Of a DNA stretch of 64,000 nt, positions 18,706 to 28,760 are shown piece after piece. A program made the translations under genes and the position numbers. Source of the DNA: Duncaniella dubosii (lineage in GTDB: Bacteria; Bacteroidota; Bacteroidia; Bacteroidales; Muribaculaceae). Within the stretch, counting starts at the first letter, position 1. Every line of letters starts with the position of its first letter. The stretch is taken from NCBI RefSeq assembly GCF_004803915.1, contig NZ_CP039396.1, forward strand, positions 806,001 through 870,000, written 5' to 3'. The notes under the pieces are model-generated. The model was given only the letters and a program-made list of their open reading frames with translations. It was not told the DNA's origin and did no database searches.

Positions 18706-19230
18706 ATGTCAATCACGGACAAGAAGCCGATTATCAGCGCAGAAGATATATTCAGGAGGTACTACAGACCTCTGTGTCTCTACGCGCTCCGCTATCTCCG
18801 CAGTCCTGAAAATTCAGAAGACGTGGTGCAGGACTGCCTGACTGATTTCCTCGAACGCAGAGACGACGGTCATGATGTGGCTGACGTGAAGTCATATCTT
18901 TTCATGATGGTGAGAAACCGCAGCCTTGATATGCTTCGACGGGCCAGCCTCATCGACAGTTCGGCGACCGACGAGGAATTCGATGATATAATCGATGAAG
19001 ATGACCGCGAGGAAGCGGCCTTTATTGAAGCACGGCTATGGACTGCCATCGACTCACTGCCGGAAAAATGTCGCGAAGTGCTGCTGATGAGCAAGCGCGA
19101 CGGACTCAAATATGAAGAAATAGCCGAAGAGATGGGCATTTCGGTCAATACCGTGAAAAATCAGATAAGCAAAGCTCTTAAAGCACTCAAAGAGGGCTGC
19201 CATCGGGTCTACATGTTCTTTTTCGGTTAA
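18706..19230 (+). CDS. ECF RNA polymerase sigma factor
   Basis: 174-residue extracytoplasmic-function sigma factor of the Bacteroidetes type. Region 2 spans about residues 14-80 (YYRPLCLYALRYL, SEDVVQDCLTDFLERR, VKSYLFMMVRNRSLDMLRR). Region 4 spans about 115-165 (SLPEKCREVLLMSKRDGLKY, then the helix-turn-helix EEIAEEMGISVNTVKNQISKA). It is followed by a FecR anti-sigma gene and an STN-type TonB receptor, the standard trans-envelope signalling set in which substrate binding at the outer membrane releases the sigma factor. Confidence 0.95.
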   Translation: MSITDKKPIISAEDIFRRYYRPLCLYALRYLRSPENSEDVVQDCLTDFLERRDDGHDVADVKSYLFMMVRNRSLDMLRRASLIDSSATDEEFDDIIDEDDREEAAFIEARLWTAIDSLPEKCREVLLMSKRDGLKYEEIAEEMGISVNTVKNQISKALKALKEGCHRVYMFFFG

Positions 19231-19362
19231 CCGGCACAAGAAAGAAAACGGCAAAAGAAATCTAATTTACAACAACTTACAATATTCATGCAAAAATTTT
19301 CACTTTTGCATAGTAGTTTTTTCAGCATTTCTCTGTCATAGGGTAAAACAACAGTGTAAAAT

Positions 19363-20176
19363 ATGGACAGAGAAAACAGACATCTTAGATTCGTACTCAA
19401 GTATTACGCACCCGGACGTTTCGACACCAAAGCGCTCTGCGCGCCTATCGCGCAGACCATCCGGCCGGATTCAGATTAAGATTACTGAACCGCTTCACTA
19501 TAGGCATAGCGGCATCCGTGGCGATATGTATAGCCTTAGGCTACCACGTTTTCAATTCCGGCCGCGAAGCCATGACACGACTCTATGCCTATGACAATGC
19601 CGTCAGCTATACACTCCCTGACAGCTCAGTCGTGACTCTTTTCCCTCATTCTTCTCTCTCATATCACTCAGAAAGTTTCGGCGATGACTCAAGACAGGTC
19701 GAAATGACAGGTAAAGTCGAATTCCGTGTGACAAAAAATCCCGAAGCGCCTTTTGTCGCAAACGCAACCTACGCAACTGTAACCGTGCTCGGCACTCAGT
19801 TCACGGTCGACGAACTCAATCCCGATTCAATCGGCGTGTCGGTGACATCGGGCAAAGTCAGGTTTACCGCAAAGGATGGAAACGAAGGCATAATCCTCAC
19901 CAAAGGCATGCACGCCTGTCTGCTCGCAGGCGCTGATGATCCTGAAATCATAGAGACCACTCAGACCGGCGGCACACCGGCAGCGCATAAATTTGTGTTT
20001 GACAACACTCCGCTCCCGACGTGCTCAAGAGGCTATCGGCTCATTTCAATGTCAGTCTGACATGTAGCTCGACAGGCAAGGTACTCACAGCCGAATTCGA
20101 GACAGACAATCTCGATGAAATCATCATGCTCATTGAAAAATCACTTGACGTAAAAATTGAAAAAGAAACAAAATGA
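19363..20176 (+). CDS. FecR-type anti-sigma factor (two frameshifts in this sequence)
   Basis: Membrane anti-sigma regulator. The N-terminal cytoplasmic part begins MDRENRHLRFVLKYYAPGRF. A transmembrane helix (FTIGIAASVAICIALGYHVF) is followed by the periplasmic FecR domain (YTLPDSSVVTLFPHSSLSYH, VLGTQFTVDE, VTSGKVRFTAKDG). The C-terminal STN-interacting part (PDVLKRLSAHFNVSLTCSS) is in a third frame. Adding one C near 19438 and one C near 20015 restores a 271-residue protein. The end overlaps the start of the TonB receptor (ATGA), suggesting coupling. Confidence 0.82.
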
Positions 20177-22802
20177 CACGCATCCTGTCACTCATCATAT
20201 TGTCCGCACTACTTCTCACACAGCAGATTAACGGAGAACCCGTTAAAGACCCGACCACTTCAACCCTGCGTCAAAAAATCGAGGATGTCAAGACGCGCCA
20301 CGGTGTGAAATTCGTATATGATTCATCACTCCTCCTCGACATACCATACAGAGGAAAAAAGCTCGACGGTCTGCCCCTTGACAAAAGCCTTGCGGAATTA
20401 TTCCGCAACACCGGGCTGCGCTGGGAGAAAAACGGCGATTACGTCATCATAATGCCTGCTAAAAAATACACACTCAGCGGCTATGTCACCGAACCCGACG
20501 GAGAGACCGTCATCAACGCTACCGTCCTCGACATAACCAGCGGAGCCGGCACGCTGACCAACGAACACGGATTTTTCAGCCTGACCCTCCCGAAGGCCAT
20601 CATTCGGTCAGTTTCTCATCAATCGGCAACTCCGACCGCGTCGAGGACATAATGCTCAGCGGGAACAAGACTCTCAACGTAGTCCTCTCGCCCGGCAACG
20701 AACTTGAGGAAGTGGTGGTCACTGCCGACCTCAACTCACCGCTCCACACAACCCAGACAGGCAAAATATCGCTCACGGCCAAAGACCTCAACCGCGAATA
20801 CGCGCTGCTAAGCTCCCCCGATGTCGTCAAAACCCTACAGACGCTCTCGGGAGTAGCGGCCGGAACTGAAATAACATCGGGGCTGTATGTCCACGGCGGT
20901 GACAACGACCAGAATCTTTTCATGCTCGACGGCACACCGCTCTATCAGGTCAACCACCTCGGCGGACTATTCTCATCGTTCAACACCGATGTCATCAAGA
21001 ACATCGACTTCTATAAAAGCGGATTTCCGGCCCGCTACGGAGGCCGACTGTCATCCGTGGTCGATGTGCGCACCAAGGACGGCAACATGAATGAATATCA
21101 TGGCTCGTTCAGCGTCGGACTTCTCGACGGCCGCCTCCAGATCGAAGGACCGATTGTCAGAAACCGTACCTCGTTCAACATCGGCCTGCGACGCACTTGG
21201 CTCGACCTCATCACAATCCCCGCGTTCGCAATCTACAATAAAAACCAAAAGGGCGAAAATACCGACATCCGCTATGCCTTTCACGATTTCAACGCAAAAG
21301 TGACCCATATCTTCTCGCCTCGCAGCCGCGCCGACATAAGTTTCTTTTCCGGCAACGATACATTCAGGGCAAAAGACACTTACGAAGACCTCTACCAATA
21401 CCGTCAAGACGAGTATAGCAAAATAAACCTCCAATGGGGCAACATGACTGCTGCAATGAACTGGAAATACCAGTTCTCGCCAAAACTCTACTCCGTTTTC
21501 ACGGCGATATATACATACAACAAGTCGCGGCAGGGCTATATCGACAACTACAACACATATACCCTCGACAGCACAATCATCGGAATCACACATGTAGAGA
21601 ACCACAGCCGTTCGACCATCAACGATTTCGGCGCCCGCATGGAACTCGACTACCGTCTAAACCAGACACACCACATCCGCACGGGTGCAAACTACCTCAT
21701 GCACTTCTTCAAGCCACAGAGTTTCGCACAGAACAATTTTTCAGGCAACGGCACCGACATGGACACGACAGCCCGCAACATCCACCACACAATGCGCGGA
21801 CATGAGCTTTCGGTCTATGCCGAAGACAACATCGCTCTCGGCGAAAGATGGAGAGTCAACGCCGGGATACACTGCACGCTGTTCAATATCCCTGACAAGA
21901 CCTACGGCACGCTCGAACCGCGCCTTGCAGTCCGCTATCAGGCATCGGACCGCGTCACGCTAAAGGCGTCCTACACGAAGATGAGCCAATACATGCACCA
22001 GCTTTCAAACTCCTATCTCAATCTTCCGACCGACTACTGGGTCCCTTCGACAGCTAAAATAGCCCCATCGCGCTCACAGCAATATGCGGCGAGAGTCTAC
22101 CTGATGCTCCCGCGCAACATACGTCTGAGCGCCGAAGGATTCTACAAGACGATGGAAAACCTGATTGAATATGACGGCGGCAACTCCCTTACCCCGCCTT
22201 TCGAGAACTGGGATTCCCGCATCCGCCGCGGACGCGGACGCGCCTACGGCATGGAAATCGAAGGCGGCTACGGCAACGAGCGGCTGAGCATAAGCGGGTC
22301 ATACACCCTGTCGTGGAACGAACGCAATTTTCCCGGATTCCACTCCGGCTGGTATCCCGACAAATTCGACAACAGGCACAAACTCAATATCAACCTAAGC
22401 TACAAAATCACCAACCGGATCGATGCCTATGCGGCATGGTCGTTCCACAGCGGAAACCGCATGACAGTCCCGCAACAGATCACCTTAGCCCCGACAATCC
22501 CCGTGCCCGGAGGGGCAGGTCACGAATACTATGAGCTATCAGAGCAGAATTATATATGGGTATACGAGAAACCCAACAATATATCGCTCGCGGCCTACCA
22601 CCGTCTCGACCTCGGCATCAATTTCCGACGGACGACAAAAAAGGGCAATGAACGGATATGGAACATCAGCGTCTACAACGCCTATTGCCGCATGAATCCT
22701 TTCACCGCCAAAATCGTAGTGATGCCCAACGGTACATACCGTGGCAAAGCGACTGCCATCTTCCCGATTCTCCCCTCGTTCAGCTACACATATAAATTCT
22801 AA
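20173..22802 (+). CDS. STN-domain TonB-dependent receptor (frameshifted in this sequence)
   Basis: Outer-membrane importer and signal transducer of about 876 residues after repair. Order: signal peptide (LSLIILSALLLTQQING), STN secretin-like signalling domain (about 35-95), carboxypeptidase-regulatory-like domain (TLSGYVTEPDGETVINATV), plug (ELEEVVVTADLNS, GLYVHGGDNDQNLFMLDG) and a beta-barrel ending in YTYKF. One missing G near 20598 breaks the frame within the second domain (LPKGHHSVSFSSIG when repaired). The STN domain is expected to touch the FecR protein encoded just upstream. The partner downstream is DUF4249, not SusD, so the substrate is unlikely to be a SusCD-type glycan; it is otherwise unknown. 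Confidence 0.9.
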
Positions 22803-22812
22803 GGATAAAGAA

Positions 22813-23832
22813 ATGAAACCCTTCCACTTATTATTATATATTGCGGCCTCACTCCCGATCGGCTGCAACTCGCACTTCGAAATCGAGGGACTGCAGGCCG
22901 AAGAAAAATTGGTTGTCTACTGTATGCCCACAGCCGGCTATGACACCACTGTAATCCAACTGTCAAAAACCGTCCCGCTCAACTCGGCAGGGCTGCCACC
23001 GGAAGGAATTCCTGACGCAGATATTGAATTTACCGTAAACGGCGAGAGCCAGAAAGTATGCTGGTCAGAGTCGGGGACAGGAAGCATGGTTCCCGACAAA
23101 AGCTACTACGTAGTCAAAAAACTCTCCAAAGGCGACAGAATTGACATCGCTGCAAGTTCCGGCAGACTTCCGACGGTCAGATCAAGCTCCGTTGTCCCCG
23201 ACGGATTCAGACTGCATAAGGTTGTCTTAGCCGAGTCATCCACAGATGCCGGCTACGACCGTCAAATCCGCATCACATTCTCCGATGACCCACAGACTGA
23301 AGACTACTACGGTGTAAGAGTCATGAAAAAAGCACATTATACATATACCTATTTCGACTGGGCAGAAGACAGATGGATAGAAGATACAAGGACAGGCGTG
23401 TATCTCCCGCTTGTCGATGTATCCGGCGAGCCGTTGCTCAACAATAAAATCGGACTTGACGCGACATTAGACTTCGACTATAATTACTATCAGGACCTCT
23501 ACATCTGGAACGACGACATGATTTCAGGAAAAGAATATACGCTCAAGATAAATGTAGAACTTGAATACAACGATGAAGAAGACAACTTCTCTTCAACATA
23601 CAATTATAAAGTATGTCTCTACCGCCTATCGCCTGAACTCTATAAATTCCTGAAATCACTCAACGACATCAGCAACAACGAGCTCGGGCAGAACGGCCTC
23701 GCGCCCATACGCAGCCACTATTCAAACATCACTGACGGCTTCGGCTTCTTAGGGGCTGCCAGCCTCTATGAGACCCCGTGGCTCGACAATCCAGACAGTG
23801 ATGAAACAGAGGTCTGGACACCTGCCGGATAG
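22813..23832 (+). CDS. DUF4249 family outer-membrane lipoprotein
   Basis: 339 residues starting MKPFHLLLYIAASLPIGCNS; the Cys of the lipobox IGC is at about residue 18. The mature part begins with FEIEGLQAEEKLVVYCMPTAG, typical of DUF4249, and ends with the family pattern EVWTPAG. DUF4249 proteins in Bacteroidetes are regularly encoded next to TonB receptors that lack a SusD partner, so this is probably the surface-exposed accessory of the receptor 10 bp upstream. The substrate is unknown. A longer frame from 22741 overlaps the receptor and is not used. Confidence 0.88.
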   Translation: MKPFHLLLYIAASLPIGCNSHFEIEGLQAEEKLVVYCMPTAGYDTTVIQLSKTVPLNSAGLPPEGIPDADIEFTVNGESQKVCWSESGTGSMVPDKSYYVVKKLSKGDRIDIAASSGRLPTVRSSSVVPDGFRLHKVVLAESSTDAGYDRQIRITFSDDPQTEDYYGVRVMKKAHYTYTYFDWAEDRWIEDTRTGVYLPLVDVSGEPLLNNKIGLDATLDFDYNYYQDLYIWNDDMISGKEYTLKINVELEYNDEEDNFSSTYNYKVCLYRLSPELYKFLKSLNDISNNELGQNGLAPIRSHYSNITDGFGFLGAASLYETPWLDNPDSDETEVWTPAG

Positions 23833-23906
23833 GCCTGACCGATAATCAATCATAGATTCCTACAATCAATATTCATTCTAATTCTAAATTAAAACTCTCC
23901 AGTCAA

Positions 23907-24437
23907 ATGATGAAAACCAACTTTTCAACAGTCATCATCGCAATGCTGTCAACATTCATCCTCCTCACCTCATGTAACAACGACGATGAATACACGCCGG
24001 TCAATGCCACGTCACAGTCCTGCCGGATACTTATGGAATGTATAAATTCCGACGGCCGCAACCTTGTCGACGACAACGGATTTGTGAAAAATGTCACCAT
24101 CGAGGGAAACTCCTCTCACTCGACAATCAAATTTGACGTGCAGACCGTCAATGGCAGGAAATATCTCGCCTTCGACGCAGACCTTCCGGACCAGAAGGCA
24201 ATGGAGTGGAACTCCGGGCGCAGCGAAGCCACCGGAATATCGAAAGTGACCGTTAGATTCAACAAGCAGAAGACCGAACTCCGCTGCATGATGAAGCTGA
24301 AAGCCAACCGTCCGCCGGTCACTACAGGCGGATCAATCGTCCTTGAAGAAGTCAGCTGTAACAACCGTTCATATCGTCGAGCCGGCTCAAACGTGACAGT
24401 CTCGCTCCACTTCAACAGAAATGGCAAATTTAACTGA
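23907..24437 (+). CDS. Putative lipoprotein, unknown function
   Basis: 176 residues with an N-terminal signal (FSTVIIAMLSTFILLTSCNN) and a clear lipobox LLTSC (Cys about 23) followed by acidic residues. The mature part is beta-rich, for example VKNVTIEGNSSHSTIKFDV and SIVLEEVSCNN, and ends GSNVTVSLHFNRNGKFN, suggesting an Ig-like or small beta-sandwich domain. The family is not recognised. It sits 74 bp after the DUF4249 gene in the same direction and is probably part of the same locus. Confidence 0.75.
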   Translation: MMKTNFSTVIIAMLSTFILLTSCNNDDEYTPVNATSQSCRILMECINSDGRNLVDDNGFVKNVTIEGNSSHSTIKFDVQTVNGRKYLAFDADLPDQKAMEWNSGRSEATGISKVTVRFNKQKTELRCMMKLKANRPPVTTGGSIVLEEVSCNNRSYRRAGSNVTVSLHFNRNGKFN

Positions 24438-24441
24438 CCGA

Positions 24442-24606
24442 ATGAAAACCGAAATCTCCATACGCAGACGCAACCTCACACTCGCCCTCGTCCTGACAGC
24501 CATTGCGGCAATCGGGCTTAGCGCGTGCGCACGCACAACATTCTCCCTGCCATACGGCGACAGACCGGCGACCATAAGCGTCACCCGGCCTATCGGGAAT
24601 AAGTGA
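24442..24606 (+). CDS. Very small putative lipoprotein
   Basis: 54 residues beginning MKTEISIRRRNLTL. A basic start, one hydrophobic stretch (LALVLTAIAAIGLSAC) and a lipobox-like LSAC with Cys at about residue 29 suggest export and lipid attachment. The mature part is only about 25 residues. It begins 4 bp after the previous stop codon, so it is likely the last gene of the sigma/FecR/TonB locus. A slightly longer start at 24421 overlaps the previous gene and is less likely. Confidence 0.5.
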   Translation: MKTEISIRRRNLTLALVLTAIAAIGLSACARTTFSLPYGDRPATISVTRPIGNK

Positions 24607-24644
24607 GATAGATAAACGGCCGAATATCACCAGAGAGAGGCAAG

Positions 24645-24896
24645 CTACAAGTGACGCTGTTCGGCCTTAAAATCAAAATTCAGAGAAGCGTTGAAAACGT
24701 CCGGCATATTACCCGATACGCCATGCAGACCGGACGCCACCGAATCTTTTATGGCATTGGTCTGGTTCTTTGCCATATACGCAGACCGTCCGCGCGATAA
24801 CGACACATCAGCTCCTCCTGACGGCAACATGGCGCAGATTGAACCCACTAATGAAAGAAAAATAAAACATGTAAGTGATATTGCTTGCTTATCCAT
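24645..24896 (-). CDS. Possible small secreted protein, minus strand
   Basis: 83 residues beginning MDKQAISLTCFIFLSLVGSI, a plausible signal peptide, then a polar mature part (SRGRSAYMAKNQTNAIKDS and FNASLNFDFKAEQRHL). It is antiparallel to the upstream locus and the start is preceded by the AT-rich sequence usual for this organism. I see no family and no clear promoter. The alternative plus-strand frame over the same bases is less protein-like. Tentative. Confidence 0.4.
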   Translation of the reverse strand: MDKQAISLTCFIFLSLVGSICAMLPSGGADVSLSRGRSAYMAKNQTNAIKDSVASGLHGVSGNMPDVFNASLNFDFKAEQRHL

Positions 24897-24937
24897 AATT
24901 TGATTTTAGACGGCCCTCCGGCCTGTGATTTTCATTG

Positions 24938-24976
24938 GAAACGGTGCAGGGTAGCCCCCTTCACCGTTTCTTTTTT
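24938..24976 (+). terminator. Terminator of the 18.7-24.6 kb locus
   Basis: GAAACGGTG pairs with CACCGTTTC (9 bp) around a 15-nt C/G-rich loop, followed by six T residues. It could also act on the minus strand. Confidence 0.82.
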
Positions 24977-25404
24977 ATCTTGTGGTTTGTAGCTTATACA
25001 ATAACAGTTTGCCGCTCGACGCGCACAATCATTAATGACAACACTCTTTATCATATTTTTGTTTAATTGATGTTAGCTTTTTTCGCCCGTTACCTGACTT
25101 CGGGGGTTACAATCTGTACTCTTCCAATGATTATCATAAATAAGTATCTTTTATCAAGAATCTGTTAATACAATATAGCGACATTTCATTTTTAAGATTC
25201 ACTTAACCAAATTTAGACAACGCTTTAACATTTTTATCCCGATTTCTTTGTTATTTCCACAAAAGGCCGTAAATTTGCCTTAATCACAATTCTAAAATTA
25301 CTGACAGGAACTATCCTTTCATTAAAAGTAGTGAACAAAGCTGATACCGATGCTTACGGCCATCCCGAAAGCTGAAAAACAAAAAATTAACCCCCTAAAA
25401 ATAT
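24977..25404. other. AT-rich intergenic region before the phosphohexomutase gene
   Basis: No gene is supported. The only clear element is the promoter at 25247-25277, which implies a leader of about 120 nt. That leader may hold a regulatory structure, but no known riboswitch pattern is apparent by eye. Confidence 0.5.
25247..25277 (+). promoter_or_regulatory. Promoter of the phosphohexomutase gene
   Basis: TTTG (25247-25250), a 19-bp spacer and TAAATTTG (25270-25277) are a near-perfect Bacteroidetes promoter. Confidence 0.82.
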
Positions 25405-27153
25405 ATGGAAAACGAACAATTATTGAAAGAAGTCACCGCTAAAGCACAGGTATGGCTCGGTGACGGTTATGACGAGGAAACCCGCACAGAAGTAAAACGT
25501 ATGCTCGATGCCGACGACAAGACCGAGCTAATCGAAAGTTTCTACAAAGATCTCGAATTCGGTACAGGCGGTCTCCGTGGCATCATGGGAGCCGGCACTA
25601 ACCGCATGAATATCTACACTGTCGGCGCTGCCACTCAGGGTCTCGCCAACTATCTTAAGGAAAACTTCAAGGATCTTCCTGAAATAAGCGTTGCCGTAGG
25701 CCACGACGTGCGCAACAACTCACGCAAGTTTGCTGAAATCGTAGCCGACATCTTCTCGGCCAACGGAATCAAGGTATATCTTTTCGACAGCTTCCGTCCG
25801 ACCCCCGAACTCTCGTTCGCCATCCGTCATTTCGGTTGCCAGAGCGGTGTCAACATCACAGCTTCACACAACCCGAAAATCTACAACGGCTATAAGGCTT
25901 ACTGGGAAGACGGCGCTCAGATTATCGCCCCCCACGATGTCAACATCATCAACCACGTAAACAAAATCAAACGCGAGGACATCAAGTTTGACGGCGACAA
26001 ATCAAAAATCCAGATTATCGGCGCTGATGTCGACAAGGTTTATCTTGAAAAAATCAAAGGACTCTCGCTCAGCCCCGATGTCATCGAACGCCACAAGGAC
26101 CTCAAGATCGTCTATACTCCGATCCACGGCACAGGTGTCGAGCTTATCCCCGACTCACTCCGCAACTTCGGCTTCACCAACATCATCCACGTACCCGAGC
26201 AGGATATCCCCAGCGGTGAATTCCCCACTGTCGAATCGCCCAACCCCGAAGTCCCCTCGGCAATGGCTATGGCCATCGCGAAAGCCAAGGAAGTCAACGC
26301 CGACATCGTTATGGCATCTGACCCCGACGCCGACCGAATCGGCTGTGTGATCCGCGACAACAGCGGCGAATACGTGCTTCTTAACGGCAACCAGATTGTG
26401 ATGATTCTTCTCAACTACATCATCACCCGCAACAAGGAACTCGGTCTGCTCAAGGGCAACGAATTCGCAGTCAAGACCATCGTGACCACCGAAACTATCA
26501 AGGCTATCTGCGATGCCATGAATGTGCGTCTCTTCGACTGCTACACCGGCTTCAAGTGGATTGCAGCCGTGATGCGCGACAACGAAGATGTGCTCCGCTA
26601 CCTCGGAGGCGGTGAAGAAAGCTACGGCTTCCTCGCCGAGACCTTCGTCCGCGACAAGGACGCAGTATCTGCCTGCTCGCTCATGGCCGAGGCTTGCGCA
26701 TGGGCAAAGGATAAGGGCATGGACTTCCAGGCAATGCTCGCCGACATCTATATGAAGTATGGCTTCAGCCACGAAGTAGGCGTGTCTGTCGTTCGTCCCG
26801 GCAAGAGCGGTGCTGAAGAAATTCAGGCTCTCATGAAGCAGTTCCGCGAGAACCCGCCGAAGTCTCTCGCAGGAAGCCCCGTGACCGTCATCAAGGACTA
26901 TGGCACCCTCGACATTATCTACACCGACGGCAAGCCTAACGAAAAACTCGACTTCCCCTGCACTTCAAACGTGCTTCAGTATTTCACCGAAGACGGATCG
27001 AAGGTTTCTGTACGTCCTTCAGGAACAGAACCCAAAATCAAGTTCTACATGGAAGTCAAAGTTCCGATGGAAAAACCCGAAGACTACGACAAGTGCGGCA
27101 AGCTCGCCGAAGCTAAGGTCGAAGCTCTCAAAAAAGACCTCGGTATAGCATAA
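25405..27153 (+). CDS. Phosphoglucomutase/phosphomannomutase
   Basis: 582-residue alpha-D-phosphohexomutase that moves phosphate between C1 and C6 of hexose phosphates, feeding glycogen and sugar-nucleotide pathways. Motifs in order: sugar-phosphate start FGTGGLRGIMGAGTNRMN (about 52-69), phosphoserine loop NITASHNPKIYNGYK (about 152-166), metal loop SDPDADRIG (about 309-317), sugar loop GGGEESYG (about 404-411) and phosphate loop RPSGTEPKIKFY (about 538-549). Codon use is strongly biased and suggests high expression. Length is normal for this subfamily. Confidence 0.95.
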   Translation: MENEQLLKEVTAKAQVWLGDGYDEETRTEVKRMLDADDKTELIESFYKDLEFGTGGLRGIMGAGTNRMNIYTVGAATQGLANYLKENFKDLPEISVAVGHDVRNNSRKFAEIVADIFSANGIKVYLFDSFRPTPELSFAIRHFGCQSGVNITASHNPKIYNGYKAYWEDGAQIIAPHDVNIINHVNKIKREDIKFDGDKSKIQIIGADVDKVYLEKIKGLSLSPDVIERHKDLKIVYTPIHGTGVELIPDSLRNFGFTNIIHVPEQDIPSGEFPTVESPNPEVPSAMAMAIAKAKEVNADIVMASDPDADRIGCVIRDNSGEYVLLNGNQIVMILLNYIITRNKELGLLKGNEFAVKTIVTTETIKAICDAMNVRLFDCYTGFKWIAAVMRDNEDVLRYLGGGEESYGFLAETFVRDKDAVSACSLMAEACAWAKDKGMDFQAMLADIYMKYGFSHEVGVSVVRPGKSGAEEIQALMKQFRENPPKSLAGSPVTVIKDYGTLDIIYTDGKPNEKLDFPCTSNVLQYFTEDGSKVSVRPSGTEPKIKFYMEVKVPMEKPEDYDKCGKLAEAKVEALKKDLGIA

Positions 27154-27192
27154 TAGCCACTTAAGTAATTTACAGGCTTAAAATACAAAGAG

Positions 27193-27239
27193 ATCCATCA
27201 GCAATCAACGATATGTGGTTGCTGATGGATTTTCTTTTA
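27193..27239 (+). terminator. Terminator after phosphohexomutase
   Basis: ATCCATCAGCAA pairs with TTGCTGATGGAT (12 bp; the stem can extend inward), followed by TTTCTTTTA. Confidence 0.9.
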
Positions 27240-27290
27240 TCTACAGTCTGTAGCAATCATTTTGAACGACGGTCATTGATAAAAAATTTG

Positions 27291-27298
27291 TAATTTTG
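27291..27298 (+). promoter_or_regulatory. -7 element of the symporter gene
   Basis: TAATTTTG lies 30 bp before the preferred ATG at 27328. The -33 region is not clear. Confidence 0.5.
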
Positions 27299-27327
27299 TG
27301 GTAAATATGACTACTACAGACTCTACT

Positions 27328-28749
27328 ATGCTCGAAAATATTGTCTCTGCCGTCAGCGGAGTGCTGACCGACTATGTTATGGTTACCGTCCTTTTGGCGG
27401 TAGCTCTGTTTTTCACAATCGCCACCCGAGGGGTGCAGTTCAGAATGGTTGGCGAGATGTGCCGCCTGCTCGTGCGTTCAGGCAAGCGCGACAACGACCG
27501 CCGTGCCAACGACGCTCCCTCCCACGGCTCGATCAGTTCGTTTCAGGCATTCGCACTATCCATCGCCTCGCGCGTCGGGACGGGCAACCTTGCGGGTGTC
27601 GGAACAGCCATAGCCCTCGGCGGACCGGGTGCGGTATTCTGGATGTGGGTCATCGCCATACTCGGAGCTGCAAGCGCGTTTGTCGAGTCGACCCTCGCGC
27701 AGCTCTTCAAGGTCAAGGGCGAGAAATCGTTTATGGGAGGGCCGGCCTACTACATACTCAAAGGTCTCCACAAGCGCTGGTGGGCCGTCACCTTTGCCGT
27801 GCTCATCACCCTCACGTTCGGTTTCGCATTCAACTCCGTGCAGTCCAACACCATCGCCGACGCTCTAAATTCCTCTTTCTCAATTCCACGCGAACTGACC
27901 GCATGGACGCTCTGCATCCTGACCCTCATCGTCATCTGGGGCGGTGTACAGCGAGTGTCGCGTTTCAGCGAAATCGTTGTTCCATTTATGGCGGTAGCCT
28001 ATATTATTCTGGCTATCATAATAATTGCCCTCAACATCACCCACTTCCCCGCCGTCATGGCCATGATTGTCAAAAACGCATTCGGCTTTGACGAAGCTCT
28101 GGGCGGAAGCATAGGCGCAGCTATAATCATGGGTATCAAGCGCGGGCTTTTCAGCAATGAAGCGGGCGAAGGCTCGACTCCAAACGCCGCAGCGACCGCA
28201 TCGGTCAGCCACCCTGTGAAACAGGGACTCATCCAGACACTCGGTGTCTACACCGACACCCTCCTCGTCTGCACCGCCACCGCATTCATCATTCTTTGCA
28301 GCGGTATTTTCATGGACGGTCACGACGGCATCGTGCTCACACAGCATGCCATAGATGCCGGGCTCGGAACCGGCTCAAACATCGGCTCGACATTTGTCAG
28401 CATCGCGATATTTTTCTTTGCCTTCACAAGCATAATAGCCAACTATTACTACGGAGAGACCAACATCCGCTTTATCCGTAACAACGACACCCTGATAAAT
28501 ATCTACCGTCTGCTCGTCGGAGGCATCGTCTATGCCGGAGCGGTCATGTCGCTCGATCTCGTGTGGGGATTCGCCGACATCACCATGGCGCTCATGACCC
28601 TCTGCAACCTCGCAGCCATCGTCATGCTCGGCAAATATGCCATCCGTCTGCTCAACGACTACCGCGCTCAGCGCCGCCGCGGCCTCGACCCCATCTACCG
28701 CTCATCCACCATCCCCGAAATCGCCCCCGAGACCGAGTGCTGGGAGTGA
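27328..28749 (+). CDS. Alanine/glycine:cation symporter (AGCS family)
   Basis: 473-residue inner-membrane Na+ or H+ symporter for alanine or glycine with about 10-11 helices. Signature segments are SSFQAFALSIASRVGTGNLAGVG (reads as the family GTGNIAGV motif), FWMWVIAILGAASAFVESTLAQ, and GIKRGLFSNEAGEGSTPNAAATA. The ATG at 27328 gives the family-typical start MLENIVSAVSG and a 5' leader of about 25 nt; ATG at 27307 would sit almost on the predicted transcription start. The last 18 residues (IYRSSTIPEIAPETECWE) reappear as a stub at 29676-29732. It ends 11 bp from the convergent barrel gene. Confidence 0.95.
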   Translation: MLENIVSAVSGVLTDYVMVTVLLAVALFFTIATRGVQFRMVGEMCRLLVRSGKRDNDRRANDAPSHGSISSFQAFALSIASRVGTGNLAGVGTAIALGGPGAVFWMWVIAILGAASAFVESTLAQLFKVKGEKSFMGGPAYYILKGLHKRWWAVTFAVLITLTFGFAFNSVQSNTIADALNSSFSIPRELTAWTLCILTLIVIWGGVQRVSRFSEIVVPFMAVAYIILAIIIIALNITHFPAVMAMIVKNAFGFDEALGGSIGAAIIMGIKRGLFSNEAGEGSTPNAAATASVSHPVKQGLIQTLGVYTDTLLVCTATAFIILCSGIFMDGHDGIVLTQHAIDAGLGTGSNIGSTFVSIAIFFFAFTSIIANYYYGETNIRFIRNNDTLINIYRLLVGGIVYAGAVMSLDLVWGFADITMALMTLCNLAAIVMLGKYAIRLLNDYRAQRRRGLDPIYRSSTIPEIAPETECWE

Positions 28750-28760
28750 ACGAGCCAGAA

